Shown here: positions 33,537-46,460 of the stretch, in pieces
How the letters are laid out: each line of letters opens with the position of its first letter
Position numbering within the stretch: the first letter of the stretch is position 1
Origin: Malaya genurostris
Lineage: Eukaryota > Arthropoda > Insecta > Diptera > Culicidae
Direction of reading: 5' to 3'
Assembly (NCBI RefSeq): GCF_030247185.1
Contig: NC_080572.1
Location: 232,935,336-232,999,335 of the forward strand
Length of the DNA: 64,000 nucleotides
Made by a program: the position numbers and the translations under genes
The notes under the pieces: generated by a model
Databases searched by the model: none
What the model was told of the DNA's origin: nothing
Seen by the model: only the letters and a program-made list of their open reading frames with translations

Positions 33537-36500
33537 AATAACTAATAACTAATAACTAATAACTAATAACTAATAACTAATAACTAATAACTAATAACTA
33601 ATAACTAATAACTAATAACTAATAACTAATAACTAATAACTAATAACTAATAACTAATAACTAATAACTAATAACTAATAACTAATAACTAATAACTAAT
33701 AACTAATAACTAATAACTAATAACTAATAACTAATAACTAATAACTAATAACTAATAACTAATAACTAATAACTAATAACTAATAACTAATAACTAATAA
33801 CTAATAACTAATAACTAATAACTAATAACTAATAACAAATAACTAATAACTAACAACTAATAACTAATAACTAATAACTAATAACTAATAACTAATAACT
33901 AATAACTAATAACTAATAACTAATAACTAATAACTAATAACTAATAACTAATAACTAATAACTAATAACTAATAACTAATAACTAATAACTAATAACTAA
34001 TAACTAATAACTAATAACTAATAACTAATAACTAATAACTAATAACTAATAACTAATAACTAATAACTAATAACTAATAACTAATAACTAATAACTAATA
34101 ACTAATAACTAATAACTAATAACTAATAACTAATAACTAATAACTAATAACTAATAACTAATAACTAATAACTAATAACTAATAACTAATAACTAATAAC
34201 TAATAACTAATAACTAATAACTAATAACTAATAACTAATAACTAATAACTAATAACTAATAACTAATAACTAATAACTAATAACTAATAACTAATAACTA
34301 ATAACTAATAACTAATAACTAATAACTAATAACTAATAACTAATAACTAATAACTAATAACTAATAACTAATAACTAATAACTAATAACTAATAACTAAT
34401 AACTAATAACTAATAACTAATAACTAATAACTAATAACTAATAACTAATAACTAATAACTAATAACTAATAACTAATAACTAATAACTAATAACTAATAA
34501 CTAATAACTAATAACTAATAACTAATAACTAATAACTAATAACTAATAACTAATAACTAATAACTAATAACTAATAACTAATAACTAATAACTAATAACT
34601 AATAACTAATAACTAATAACTAATAACTAATAACTAATAACTAATAACTAATAACTAATAACTAATAACTAATAACTAATAACTAATAACTAATAACTAA
34701 TAACTAATAACTAATAACTAATAACTAATAACTAATAACTAATAACTAATAACTAATAACTAATAACTAATAACTAATAACTAATAACTAATAACTAATA
34801 ACTAATAACTAATAACTAATAACTAATAACTAATAACTAATAACTAATAACTAATAACTAATAACTAATAACTAATAACTAATAACTAATAACTAATAAC
34901 TAATAACTAATAACTAATAACTAATAACTAATAACTAATAACTAATAACTAATAACTAATAACTAATAACTAATAACTAATAACTAATAACTAATAACTA
35001 ATAACTAAATAACTAATAACTAATAACTAATAACTAATAACTAATAACTAATAACTAATAACTAATAACTAATAACTAATAACTAATAACTAATAACTAA
35101 TAACTAATAACTAATAACTAATAACTAATAACTAATAACTAATAACTAATAACTAATAACTAATAACTAATAACTAATAACTAATAACTAATAACTAATA
35201 ACTAATAACTAATAACTAATAACTAATAACTAATAACTAATAACTAATAACTAATAACTAATAACTAATAACTAATAACTAATAACTAATAACTAATAAC
35301 TAATAACTAATAACTAATAACTAATAACTAATAACTAATAACTAATAACTAATAACTAATAACTAATAACTAATAACTAATAACTAATAACTAATAACTA
35401 ATAACTAATAACTAATAACTAATAACTAATAACTAATAACTAATAACTAATAACTAATAACTAATAACTAATAACTAATAACTAATAACTAATAACTAAT
35501 AACTAATAACTAATAACTAATAACTAATAACTAATAACTAATAACTAATAACTAATAACTAATAACTAATAACTAATAACTAATAACTAATAACTAATAA
35601 CTAATAACTAATAACTAATAACTAATAACTAATAACTAATAACTAATAACTAATAACTAATAACTAATAACTAATAACTAATAACTAATAACTAATAACT
35701 AATAACTAATAACTAATAACTAATAACTAATAACTAATAACTAATAACTAATAACTAATAACTAATAACTAATAACTAATAACTAATAACTAATAACTAA
35801 TAACTAATAACTAATAACTAATAACTAATAACTAATAACTAATAACTAATAACTAATAACTAATAACTAATAACTAATAACTAATAACTAATAACTAATA
35901 ACTAATAACTAATAACTAATAACTAATAACTAATAACTAATAACTAATAACTAATAACTAATAACTAATAACTAATAACTAATAACTAATAACTAATAAC
36001 TAATAACTAATAACTAATAACTAATAACTAATAACTAATAACTAATAACTAATAACTAATAACTAATAACTAATAACTAATAACTAATAACTAATAACTA
36101 ATAACTAATAACTAATAACTAATAACTAATAACTAATAACTAATAACTAATAACTAATAACTAATAACTAATAACTAATAACTAATAACTAATAACTAAT
36201 AACTAATAACTAATAACTAATAACTAATAACTAATAACTAATAACTAATAACTAATAACTAATAACTAATAACTAATAACTAATAACTAATAACTAATAA
36301 CTAATAACTAATAACTAATAACTAATAACTAATAACTAATAACTAATAACTAATAACTAATAACTAATAACTAATAACTAATAACTAATAACTAATAACT
36401 AATAACTAATAACTAATAACTAATAACTAATAACTAATAACTAATAACTAATAACTAATAACTAATAACTAATAACTAATAACTAATAACTAATAACTAA

Positions 36501-38188
36501 TAACTAATAACTAATAACTAATAACTAATAACTAATAACTAATAACTAATAACTAATAACTAATAACTAATAACTAATAACTAATAACTAATAACTAATA
36601 ACTAATAACTAATAACTAATAACTAATAACTAATAACTAATAACTAATAACTAATAACTAATAACTAATAACTAATAACTAATAACTAATAACTAATAAC
36701 TAATAACTAATAACTAATAACTAATAACTAATAACTAATAACTAATAACTAATAACTAATAACTAATAACTAATAACTAATAACTAATAACAAATTACTA
36801 ATAACTAACAACTAATAACTAATAACTAATAACTAATAACTAATAACTAATAACTAATAACTAATAACTAATAACTAATAACTAATAACTAATAACTAAT
36901 AACTAATAACTAATAACTAATAACTAATAACTAATAACTAATAACTAATAACTAATAACTAATAACTAATAACTAATAACTAATAACTAATAACTAATAA
37001 CTAATAACTAATAACTAATAACTAATAACTAATAACTAATAACTAATAACTAATAACTAATAACTAATAACTAATAACTAATAACTAATAACTAATAACT
37101 AATAACTAATAACTAATAACTAATAACTAATAACTAATAACTAATAACTAATAACTAATAACTAATAACTAATAACTAATAACTAATAACTAATAACTAA
37201 TAACTAATAACTAATAACTAATAACTAATAACTAATAACTAATAACTAATAACTAATAACTAATAACTAATAACTAACAACTAATAACTAATAACTAATA
37301 ACTAATAACTAATAACTAATAACTAATAACTAATAACTAATAACTAATAACTAATAACTAATAACTAATAACTAATAACTAATAACTAATAACTAATAAC
37401 TAATAACTAATAACTAATAACTAATAACTAATAACTAATAACTAATAACTAATAACTAATAACTAATAACTAATAACTAATAACTAATAACTAATAACTA
37501 ATAACTAATAACTAATAACTAATAACTAATAACTAATAACTAATAACTAATAACTAATAACTAATAACTAATAACTAATAACTAATAACTAATAACTAAT
37601 AACTAATAACTAATAACTAATAACTAATAACTAATAACTAATAACTAATAACTAATAACTAATAACTAATAACTAATAACTAATAACTAATAACTAATAA
37701 CTAATAACTAATAACTAATAACTAATAACTAATAACTAATAACTAATAACTAATAACTAATAACTAATAACTAATAACTAATAACTAATAACTAATAACT
37801 AATAACTAATAACTAATAACTAATAACTAATAACTAATAACTAATAACTAATAACTAATAACTAATAACTAATAACTAATAACTAATAACTAATAACTAA
37901 TAACTAATAACTAATAACTAATAACTAATAACTAATAACTAATAACTAATAACTAATAACTAATAACTAATAACTAATAACTAATAACTAATAACTAATA
38001 ACTAATAACTAATAACTAATAACTAATAACTAATAACTAATAACTAATAACTAATAACTAATAACTAATAACTAATAACTAATAACTAATAACTAATAAC
38101 TAATAACTAATAACTAATAACTAATAACTAATAACTAATAACTAATAACTAATAACTAATAACTAATAACTAATAACTAACTAATAAC
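33537..38188. repeat. Satellite (AACTAAT)n, array 2, about 664 units
   Basis: 4.65 kb of the same 7-bp unit as array 1. Variants: clusters at 33836 and 36791, a one-base insertion near 35008 ('ctaaataact') and a single 'aactaacaac' near 37272. It ends in 'taactaactaataacac' before the dispersed 'ccacctagtgg' motif. Confidence 0.97.
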
Positions 38189-38195
38189 ACAAACC

Positions 38196-38230
38196 TGTTT
38201 CAATCCACCTAGTGGTCAGTGGTGATAATG
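38196..38230. repeat. Dispersed 'aatccacctagtgg' motif
   Basis: 'tttcaatccacctagtgg' is also seen as 'gtaatccacctaatgg' at 48.89 kb and 'tttaatccacctagtgg' at 57.06 kb, each followed by a 'gatg' string. It marks the end of an interspersed repeat; here it borders the satellite. Confidence 0.5.
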
Positions 38231-38261
38231 TTCGCACCGAACGCCGGTGATTTTACATAAC

Positions 38262-38877
38262 ACTTGGGCTGAAAAATCCTGGGCCTAACATATACATGGC
38301 GCTAATTTTATTACAGTCACCTTTTTTCAGTTGCCGATGATGTAGAATGCAGTGAACGTCTAAATGAGGTGGTAACATCAGAAAAAAATACAAAATCGTT
38401 TTAAATGAGCAAAAAGTGAAGTTGCTGACATCGTAAAAATTTCATTAGAACGTGTTGGCTTTATATTGCATGAGCATTTGACTATGAGAAAGCTCTGTTC
38501 AAAGTGGGTGTCGCATTTGCTCACGGTTGACCAAAAACGAGAATGTGTAGATGATTCTGAGCAGCGTTTGGCCATGTTTGAACGTAACAAACCAGAATTT
38601 TTGCGTCAATATGTGATAATGGATGAAACATGGTTTCATCACTCCACTTCGGAATATAAACGATCGTCATCTGAGTTGACAGCAACTGGTGATCCTCTTC
38701 CAAAGCGCCTATTTTTAATCAAAAGATAATTCGCTATACAAAAGTGGTATTGAAATGTTAGAGCGGCGCTGAAATGATTGCGTTGCTCTTGATGGAGATT
38801 ACATTGATGAATAAAGTTAATTTTGAACCAAAACAATCGTGTTCTCTTTGTTAGGCCCGGGACTTTTCAGCCCAGGT
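38262..38877 (+). mobile_element. Internally deleted mariner (DD34D-type) element
   Basis: The left end acttgggctgaaaaatcctg (38262-38289) and right end (38850-38877) are inverted repeats with 25 of 28 bases matching. TA follows the right end. The 616-bp element contains a mariner transposase relic on the plus strand. A complete copy of this group is about 1.3 kb, so roughly half is missing. Confidence 0.85.
38340..38815 (+). pseudogene. Mariner transposase relic with internal deletion
   Basis: The best frame (38466-38729) reads HEHLTMRKLCSKWV, LLTVDQKRECVDDSEQRLA, then YVIMDETWFHH with the first catalytic D and YKRSSSEL. Upstream frames give LNEVVTSE- and ADIVKISLERVGFI-like pieces. Downstream another frame has GIEMLERR, a stop, then CVALDGDYIDE, the C-terminus. 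The second and third acidic residues are deleted. Several frameshifts and stops make it non-functional. The motifs match the Mos1-like mariner group. Confidence 0.85.
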
Positions 38878-40359
38878 ATGATTTGTTCGAAAACTGTTTC
38901 CTCGGTTCATGTGTACCCGATGTCCGGCGAAGGAATTTGTTCCGAACCATTCGGTTGTCGGACCATCGGCGTGGGTCGAGTAAACTCCATTCGATAATTC
39001 GCCTCTTCGGGTCAGAAAAACTTTCTGATCCCATGTGCGGGGCGGACAATTGAACTCAGGCAGGCTGCGTGAAAGGTTTCGACTTACCTATCACTCTATA
39101 CCCGTCCCCTAAAAAACCTAATAATTTTAGACATTTTCAGCGACCGTAGGGTGGCTCTATATGGAAATTTGAACAATTTTTGTCTAATTGGTATTCGTAG
39201 CTTTACTGATTGGTGAATCAATAGCAGTTCGAATTAGATAATTTTGAACATTTTTAGTTGGCGTAGCTTTTAATGATGCCTTAATGTTGAATGATTCTCA
39301 TGTTGGAGATTTTGATAATTCCCAAAGGCTGTCATAGTCGTAACATGCTTTGGAAGCCATCACGAAACCACAGACCTACAAGTTAAAATAATTTCAAAAT
39401 CTGCTTTGAAAATTTCGAACTTATCTATGTCGTAAATTATATGATGGTTAAACATGTTTACCAACATATAATAAGTTCAGGGAAATATATATTCCATTTA
39501 AATGTTGATTATAGCGACAAAGACTTTGCTTGAATTAAAGCTGGTTGATTCGTCTCTCATGCACTCGATTGAGTTAATTAATCGAAAATGAAACCAAACG
39601 AAAACCTGTGCTCCTGTTGCTGCTGTATATGAAATTCTAATTATATCGTTAGTAACACTTTTCGAGCAGCACAATAAAACGTCCTGGGTGATTGGATTTT
39701 TATTTTTGATATTATTATCAATAAAATCATTTGTAATCACAGCATATACACCTCAATTGAACAAAACTCAAAATTTAGTTTCATTTCATAAAAAGTGCAC
39801 CTAGACTAAATTGGAGTCAACTCCTATCTAGCTGTCCAAATATGAGTATATTTTTTCGAAATTCGAGTGATTTCATGTTTATATAGTACATGAAAGGTTT
39901 AATCAAAGTCATTCTTCTTTCATTACCCTTATGTTGTTGAGGCAAAATGGAAACAACAAAATTTCTATTGAAAACTCCTATGATTGTAGATGCATGATTT
40001 CAAAAACCGGATCTTGAAACGGCAATGTAAAACGATGTGTTCTTGCGTTCTTAAATTCGATAAACATATTCCGAAAATAAGAACGCACTGAGCTGCAAGA
40101 GGTTTTTTTTCACTCAAATGTTTGAAAATTCGTATGATTAAACGCGAGAGCTGTGATCGGTAACTGACGACGGTGCGATTGGAAACAGGTGCTCATATGT
40201 GCTCGGTGCCAATGGACTCGGTTGTGTCTTCATAACGCTGTAGACTTCTTAATGAAGTCTACGAAATCGGCCAAAACACGCTGTGTGCATCGTTCGTAAA
40301 GGGGGTGTTGTGTTTTCCTTTTCCGTACTAATAAGTACCGGTGCGTACAGCTTTTACAT
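38878..40359. other. Unassigned DNA
   Basis: No recognised gene. 38880-39070 is GC-richer with a 'ccatcggcgtgggtcg' string; the rest is AT-rich. A short 10-base inverted repeat (tgcgttctta / taagaacgca) lies near 40043-40096. Confidence 0.35.
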
Positions 40360-40990
40360 CGACATTTTATATGACGGTTTGAAAGTTGCGACACTCATCG
40401 CCCTAAAATTACGGAACCGGAAGTCGAATCTGGATGAAATTGCACAATAGCTTTTGAAAAAATGACAGCTTTTAATTTAATCAAGATTTGAGAAAATCGG
40501 TTAAACTATTGTTAAGACAACGAAGTGAGTTTTGTTTTTGTTCACAACTATCGGAGCTTTCGGAACCGAAATCCGGGGACTAGTAGTGATCAAGTAGGTT
40601 GATATATCAAGCAACTAACAAGAACTGCAAACTAGAAGAATTTATTGTTTAGTTTTTAAGAAATATTAATCTCTTTTCACCATTATTTGTGAAAAAGTGC
40701 TATTGAAATTTGAAATTTTCCACTTATCGCGCTATAATTCTGGAACCGGAAATCGGATTCGGATTGAATTTAGGAGCTTTTTGAAAAATTAAAACATTTT
40801 CATTAGCTTCATAATTTGTGAAAATTGTTTATAAAATATCCTAGATTATTGAGTGTGCAATTTCTTATATTACTCTGTATATCTGGAACTGAAAATCGGA
40901 TCGGAATAATAGTCAATAGCAGCCTGTGAGACAAATAAAACTTTCATTTGAATCTAAGTTTGTGAAAAGCTGTTCAGCTATCTCTGATAA
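40360..40990 (+). repeat. Dispersed 'ccggaagtcggat' repeat copy
   Basis: Starts 'gacactcatcgccc', the same phrase as at 4320, and holds units 'acggaaccggaagtcgaat' (near 40412), 'tctggaaccggaaatcgg' (near 40738) and 'ctggaactgaaaatcgg' (near 40882), with 'gagaaaatcggtt' between. Same order as in 4270-5000, more diverged. The 3' terminus is missing. Confidence 0.6.
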
Positions 40991-41852
40991 TATTGATTGA
41001 CTTTATTTATCGAATACGCCGTAAATCAAAATCTCTACCGATTTTGTGTGACGGAAGATCAGTGCCTGTGTTTCGTATATGCGAATTCGAACAGCTTAAC
41101 AAAGTTTGAGTATGAATTACTTTCCGGAACCTGTCAATGGAATGAGGTGTGCTGTATAGTATACCTTTTTTTGTCGACAGCAAAGCCTATCTCTTCGTAT
41201 TCACTCCAAAGCCACATTCCGTTGTCACCCGCTTCAGCATCCTTGTTCAGATTATCTCGGCCACTCGAATATCATCCACTAAATAAACCGAACAATAGGC
41301 CTCAATATATTATCGTTAATTACTTTATGAGTTCTATCACCGAGCACGATCTGTCGGCTTCTTCCTATTGCAAATAATGGACATACTTTTCTTGGCTTCT
41401 GGAACAAAATGTCGTATTCAACTGTTCAAGATCTGTCGTTTAGTAGCGTTATCTAAAATCGTGCTGCGTCCCCTACAAATCACACTCACTGGACTGTGGT
41501 AAACCCACGGAAAATTTATTGGTCCAGGACACTGTGAGTTTCGGGGAGACAACCACAAAACCGAACGCCTACACACTGCGGAACGGAAAAAAACCTCGCC
41601 TGTTGATGGAAAATTCGCCTTTTCTTGTGTTGGCTATTACATAATGATTATACTTCTGCTTTATCCGAGGTGAAATACGGCTGTGAATTACTCTTAAGTA
41701 AGAAACGAAGATGACAACGGGTGAAAGGTATAGAACGATAAAATAAATAAAGCATCGTTTGGTCGTTTAACCTGTTGCACTCGGGTGAAGGTGGTATGCC
41801 ATGGTTTACCGGAATGGTTTTATAGACGTTCATTAACTATAAATCGGTAATA

Positions 41853-42029
41853 ATGTTCGAATTTCGGCGCGAAAGACGCCCGCAAGTCGTAGACAAAATA
41901 CGTATTCGGAACATGAACGAACGAATTGCAAATGTCGAGCTTGAACCGACGTCCATAGAAGAAAAAAATGAATTGAAGGTTTATGCGAACTTTTGGATAG
42001 TAGCTCGATATAACGAACAAGAAGATTAA
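41853..42029 (+). CDS. Small unrecognised ORF, 58 residues
   Basis: A short plus-strand frame from ATG at 41853 to TAA at 42027. The composition is charged and protein-like (FEFRRERRPQVVDKIRIRN, VELEPTSIEEKNELKVY) rather than the hydrophobic mix typical of random AT-rich DNA. I do not recognise a family. It could be the end of a transposable-element ORF or a small exon. A minus-strand opening overlaps it (42044-41820) but has a less protein-like composition. No promoter or splice evidence. Confidence 0.2.
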   Translation: MFEFRRERRPQVVDKIRIRNMNERIANVELEPTSIEEKNELKVYANFWIVARYNEQED

Positions 42030-42280
42030 TCTTGCTTTACACAAAAAAAAAAATAAAATAAAAGCTGGAGAAGCTTATATATTACGATGATGTAAATTTA
42101 AAACGTCTTTGGCTTAACATTAATCCTGAGAAGAAAAAAAAATACCGAAGAGCAATTCCATGAAGAAACCGAAGAAAAAATTGTGAAATCAGAATCGATG
42201 TGCTCCCTTTTTTTGGAGATGATTCATGTATTTCTGAAACATTTGACATTAAAACATTTTCCGTATCTGTCATTTCGGTA

Positions 42281-42720
42281 ATTTTATTTATTTATTTCTT
42301 GTTATGTCCATCGGACAAACGAATCTCAACAGACAGATAGGGTGGGAAAAAGCTCATTTGCTTTGAATCATTCTCATACGGGCGTAAAAACCACCATATT
42401 TTAAAACAGTTACAAGAACTAAGCAACTACAATAATTTGAATCTTAAAACGGCTAAATGCATACTAAATAAATAGCTATCTCTACGTTAATCAATTTTGC
42501 GACGAACAAAGCTTGCTGAATTATTCGGCGACGTTGCAAGGTATCGATCCGATCCAATTAGTTTCCATCTATAAGGATAAGGTTTCAGATTTGCTAGATC
42601 TCTCCACGGCGATCGAACGAAGCGTGTTTGAATACGTTCAATTTGCATGCACCACAAATTATGCTAAGGAAACCAAAAAAACTGACGCGGTCGCGGTCTC
42701 AAGGTTTAGCCGAACCAGTA
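42281..42720 (-). pseudogene. Jockey/CR1-like non-LTR retrotransposon, RT C-terminal end and 3' tail
   Basis: On the minus strand (about 42640-42487) the frame reads RIQTRFVRSPWRDLANL, then PYPYRWKLIGSDRYLA and SASFVRRKID before a stop. This corresponds to the region after RT in Jockey-type ORF2 ('Q+KF.R...LPPY..R..L..LDTL..RR'). The 3' UTR follows and ends in 'aagaaataaataaataaa' (to 42281), the usual A-rich/TAA-like tail. The 5' part is absent, as expected for a 5'-truncated insertion. The segment is degenerate and non-functional. Confidence 0.65.
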
Positions 42721-43266
42721 AACAGTACAAACTCTTCAGACAGTGTGAGTCTTTGAATTCCTTAAAAATTTTAGAAATGAATCCCAATTGACGTAACGCT
42801 TTTGTGATTATTAATGAATGATTTGGGTCAAATTTGGCATAGAAGCACTTCTATTTTACGAAATTAGAGATGACCTTTTTTATTGGCGCCCTTATGGTAA
42901 TGACAGAAGGTTGCCATGTAGATCATTGGTTACCTAGGAAAACTAGCGTGTCACGTGTCAATACCGTTCACTAAACGTAAGCCTTGCTTTAATATCGGTA
43001 AATAGGCACTTCGTCTCATGGACAATTGAACTTTTTTTTTATTTACGCCACGTACGTTGCCGATTGAGCCGATTTATTAAATAAAAAATTTTGTATTGTA
43101 TCGCGTTGTCACCCTTTTTCTAGGGGGAGAGGAGCTTCCATTTCCCTCCTTCGAGGATAGAGGGGCACTTTGTTCGCGGCTCGTCTCGTCATCCGCATAG
43201 GTGGTATTGTTGTTGATTTCCGTCTTGAGTTCGTTGCTAGTTGCTGTAGATGCGCCTTGTTGTAAA

Positions 43267-44469
43267 CACGGAACGACCGAAATTAGCTCTGCGCCTAATT
43301 CGTATTACTGTTTATGAATTAGTTGATTTTAACAACAAAATTTCCAAAATAACTATAAAATTAGTTAAAATTGAGATTTTAATTTGCTGAAAAAACTCTT
43401 ATTTTTAGAGAATGTGTTTAGTTGGTGAATATCCTGGACACAAACCAGCAATATTTCAATCCAACACGAAATTCTCATTGACAACTAATTTTGTTATTAA
43501 AATCAGAAAACTTGTTTCTATTTATCTATCACCATCATTACTGAAGGACAGCACAAAGAATACAAAACTGAAATGGGTATTATTAACAAGTTTATTAACC
43601 AAAAACTCATGAGAAGTGTCAAAGCAAAACAATCCATTAAAAAGCTGAAAGGACAGTCTTATTGAAACTGCTTGAAAATTGTTTTGATGTTTTTCGCATG
43701 TGTTCGATATATCTTTATTTAAATTTCTAAACCGATATGTAAAAATGTCGTAAACTATTAGTGGAAATCGTATTTATTCAGAATTTGTGCACACTTGAAG
43801 CGATTGTGCGTAATAATGTTCTTACGCGGAACAGTAAAGTGAATTTCGAATGTTTCACTCTAATTGTGATGAAGTTTTTTTGTATCTTCAAACCTTCCGA
43901 GCTGCGCCGTCCAGTGTACTACTTGTATTCGGTTTTTGTTTTCCGAGTGCTCAAAGTTTTCAGTGAGAATGAAGAAAACAGCGATTTAGAAGAAAAAAAT
44001 TCAAAAAGATGTTTATGTTTCGTTTATGTCTTTTTCTCTAATACAACATCGTATTTATACCTGCCAATATAGAAAAGACAACCGCGTCTGAAATTTTGTC
44101 GGCAGTAGTGTGCCATCTAGTGGCTAGTAGTCATTACGGTGTTACCGTTTCGGTAACAGGGCGCCATATAGCTGCAGATTGCCGAAGCCAATTCAACCAT
44201 TCATATTGGTTGAAAATAACATTTTATTTCTTTAATTCAACTAAAAAATTAGTTGAATGGAAATGAAATGTGGCTTAGCTAAGAAATGACAGCACGTTTA
44301 ATTTGTGAATTCAACTAAAAAAAATAGTCATTTCAACAAATATTTTATTATTATTAAGAGAATGAGAATAAAAAATCCAAATTAGCAAAAGTAAGATTTT
44401 TTTAGTTGTCTCAAAAAATAACTAACTAAAATCAGCAAATCAACTGATGCTGATTTCGGTCGTTCCGTG
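43267..44469. mobile_element. Candidate 1.2-kb DNA element with inverted ends and 'ttagttg' subterminal repeats
   Basis: The left end cacggaacgaccgaaattag and the right end (reverse complement of cacggaacgaccgaaatcag) match over about 21 of 22 bases, 1.2 kb apart. Within 200 bases of each end the sequence is full of 'ttagttga', 'caactaa' and 'tttaactaatt' variants, as in elements with subterminal transposase sites. Two short plus-strand ORFs (43412-43612 and 43761-44072) have no recognised domain. No target duplication was found, so the exact borders and superfamily are unsure. Confidence 0.5.
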
Positions 44470-45081
44470 CATTGGTTGCAGTCAAGGATGGCTTTTATCA
44501 TATCAAAGAACGCTCACTGGCAACTCTTTACACGATTGAATTAGTGCCATCAAAGAGAAACGGATATCATCGCAACAACAAAAACCCGGCATGGCTCATT
44601 TTACATAGAATCAACACCAGTGCGAGAGCGAATTTCTCTCGATGACATTTCTGAGAATCAAAGGTTAGCACGCTGCTGTGGGGATCCTCTCTGAAGCAAC
44701 AAACGGTCGCTTATTCTCGTTTCGCGATCCGATAGATCCGATAGGCAGTGGATATTTGCGATAGAATCATTTAACTATTGCCGCTTATTCTAACTATGTG
44801 CCTATAACCTTTGTAAAAGTTGTGTCTATGAAAATGTCTGTGAATGCTCCACACAAGGGTTTTGAAATATTGCAACTTAGTATGGAAACCATCAAGTTGA
44901 ATCATCGATTCGATTTTCTGTGATAATTGTCAACTTGTGATTCTCTCTTGGGAAATTCCACACAGCAACGATCATTATCAGACTGTAATTTTTTTTAAGA
45001 GCGTGAAATACTCAGAGTATGAAGTGGAGCAAAGAAATGAAGCAAAAATCTCTCACGGTTCATGCATTGAGAGACTCGAGT

Positions 45082-45915
45082 TCAAGTAGCATCTTCTACC
45101 GGATTGAAAATGTTGTATATAATATGGATACCAATATAGCAGCTTCTGTCAAATTTTCGGCAATCACCAACACAGGTTGCAGTTGCTGGTTGGTTGGAGA
45201 GTAAGTTGTTAACTGCAGCTGGTGTACTTTGTTCTATAGAGGACACTGATGGATTTGTTGAAGGAGATGCTTCATTGTTGTTGGTGACTGTCACTGTCAC
45301 AGCTGTACTGGGGTTGTTTGGGGTTGGTGTGAAGGAAACACCGTTGTCCCTTGGTGTAGTTGTCTCCTTGTCCAGTTTATCACATGGCTTACCGTAGTGA
45401 ACAGCTTTTTGGCAATATTGACATGTGGCCATCTGATAGTCATAGGTAACAAGTGATTTGCATGGGATTCTTGCATCCTGACCGAAAATCACATAAGAAG
45501 GTATAGGCCTCTTCAAGCGCATGCGTAATAAACGTACGCCATTTAGAATACCGGGGAAAAAGTTCTTCCACTCTTCTTTTTCGATGGAAAGAATCTCTCC
45601 ATACTGGGACATAGTTTAGCGAATATAAGGATCACAGATGCGGGTAGATCATGCACTAGAACCGTCTTCCATATATACTGGTATGTCATACTTGATGTTT
45701 TCGTGCTCCACATAGTGCACATTGTTATTGTCTTTTGCGAATTGAATTGCATCAAACTCTTTATAAAACTGGATGTAAACAACATTATTTGTCTTATTGC
45801 ATTGAGGTAAATTCACACGTTTAATGTCAAGATGCATTTGCTCCTTAAGCAAACAATCAACAATATGTAATTGTATTCTTTCGTATCGGCGGTGGTTTTT
45901 GTTCGTTTGGTTCAC
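45082..45915 (-). pseudogene. Non-LTR retrotransposon ORF1 (gag-like), frameshifted
   Basis: Three minus-strand frames supply consecutive parts. 45915-45649 begins with Met and holds VVYIQFYKEFDAIQFA and VEHENIKYDIPVYMEDGS of the RRM-like domain. A second frame continues VLVHDLPASV. The third (45612-45082) reads MSQYGEILSIEKEEWKNFF and GVRLLRMRLKRPIPSYV, then CQYCQKAVHYGKPC, a CCHC knuckle, followed by a Thr/Ser/Asn-rich tail. ORF1 proteins of mosquito non-LTR elements have this layout. At least two frameshifts are needed. No matching ORF2 was found beside it. Confidence 0.75.
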
Positions 45916-45988
45916 TCATTTCGAGGTCGTTCTATTGTTCACTACACAATAATGTACTTGGTTTCTCCTGTCCCGAACGTAAGCGGTT

Positions 45989-46431
45989 TTGTTTTATCGA
46001 CTGACTTGGATGAGATGTGAAAGCGAACTGTTCAAAGATAATGATTTTGATGTAAAAAACAAAGAACCTGGATGTCCATCAGAAATGTTTGAAATCGGAT
46101 TGCAAGTAATATTGGATGAGGGTGATTCTTCTTTTTTAAAGCGAATGACTGTTAAATATCATACAACAAAAAATCTATAGTCGTTCAGAAGCTATAGGAA
46201 AAAACTGAAAGTGTGGAAAATGGGTGCCACATGAATTGAATGAAAGACAGATGGAAAACCGAAAAATACTTGTGAAATTTTTCTTCAAAGACTCGAAAGA
46301 AAATCGCACTCTACCCGCCATATTCACACGACTTGGCCAGTTCAGATTGCCATTTATTTTCATTGCCGGGCCACGCATTGGCTGAGCAGCACTTTGACTC
46401 CTATTCCTCTCATTCCTCAATTAGTGTTTCA
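45989..46431 (+). pseudogene. Mariner-like transposase relic of a different subfamily
   Basis: The first frame reads KDNDFDVKNKEPG and LQVILDEGDSS, the linker between the two helix-turn-helix motifs in mariners. Later frames give AIGKN, KCGKWVPHELNERQMENRK, and then, after a deletion, PDLA/SSD-like and GHALAEQHFDSY pieces of the catalytic C-terminus. The first and second catalytic acidic residues are not preserved in one frame. It differs from the 38.3-kb relic in motif wording (WVPHELNE versus LLTVDQK) and so belongs to another mariner lineage. No TIRs were found. Confidence 0.75.
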
Positions 46432-46460
46432 TTTTAACAAAAAAAAATCGCTCGCTTCCT

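Larger units (their letters stand above)
29754..36967. repeat. Tandem duplication, copy 2
   Basis: 29754-33536 repeats 23542-27324 without a visible difference. The following array contains the same variant clusters in the same order (33836 and 36791), so it is homologous to array 1. Their spacing is 2,955 bases against 1,946 in copy 1. The right limit is placed 176 bases after the second cluster, equivalent to the end of copy 1. Confidence 0.85.

Noticed and set aside
27325..38188. (AACTAAT)n arrays as telomeric repeat or CRISPR
   Set aside because: The unit is not the insect TTAGG telomere repeat and there are no spacers. It is a plain tandem array.
40043..40096. 10-base inverted repeat as a terminator or MITE
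   Set aside because: Short, with a 30-base loop in AT-rich DNA and no TSD or second copy seen. Not enough to call.
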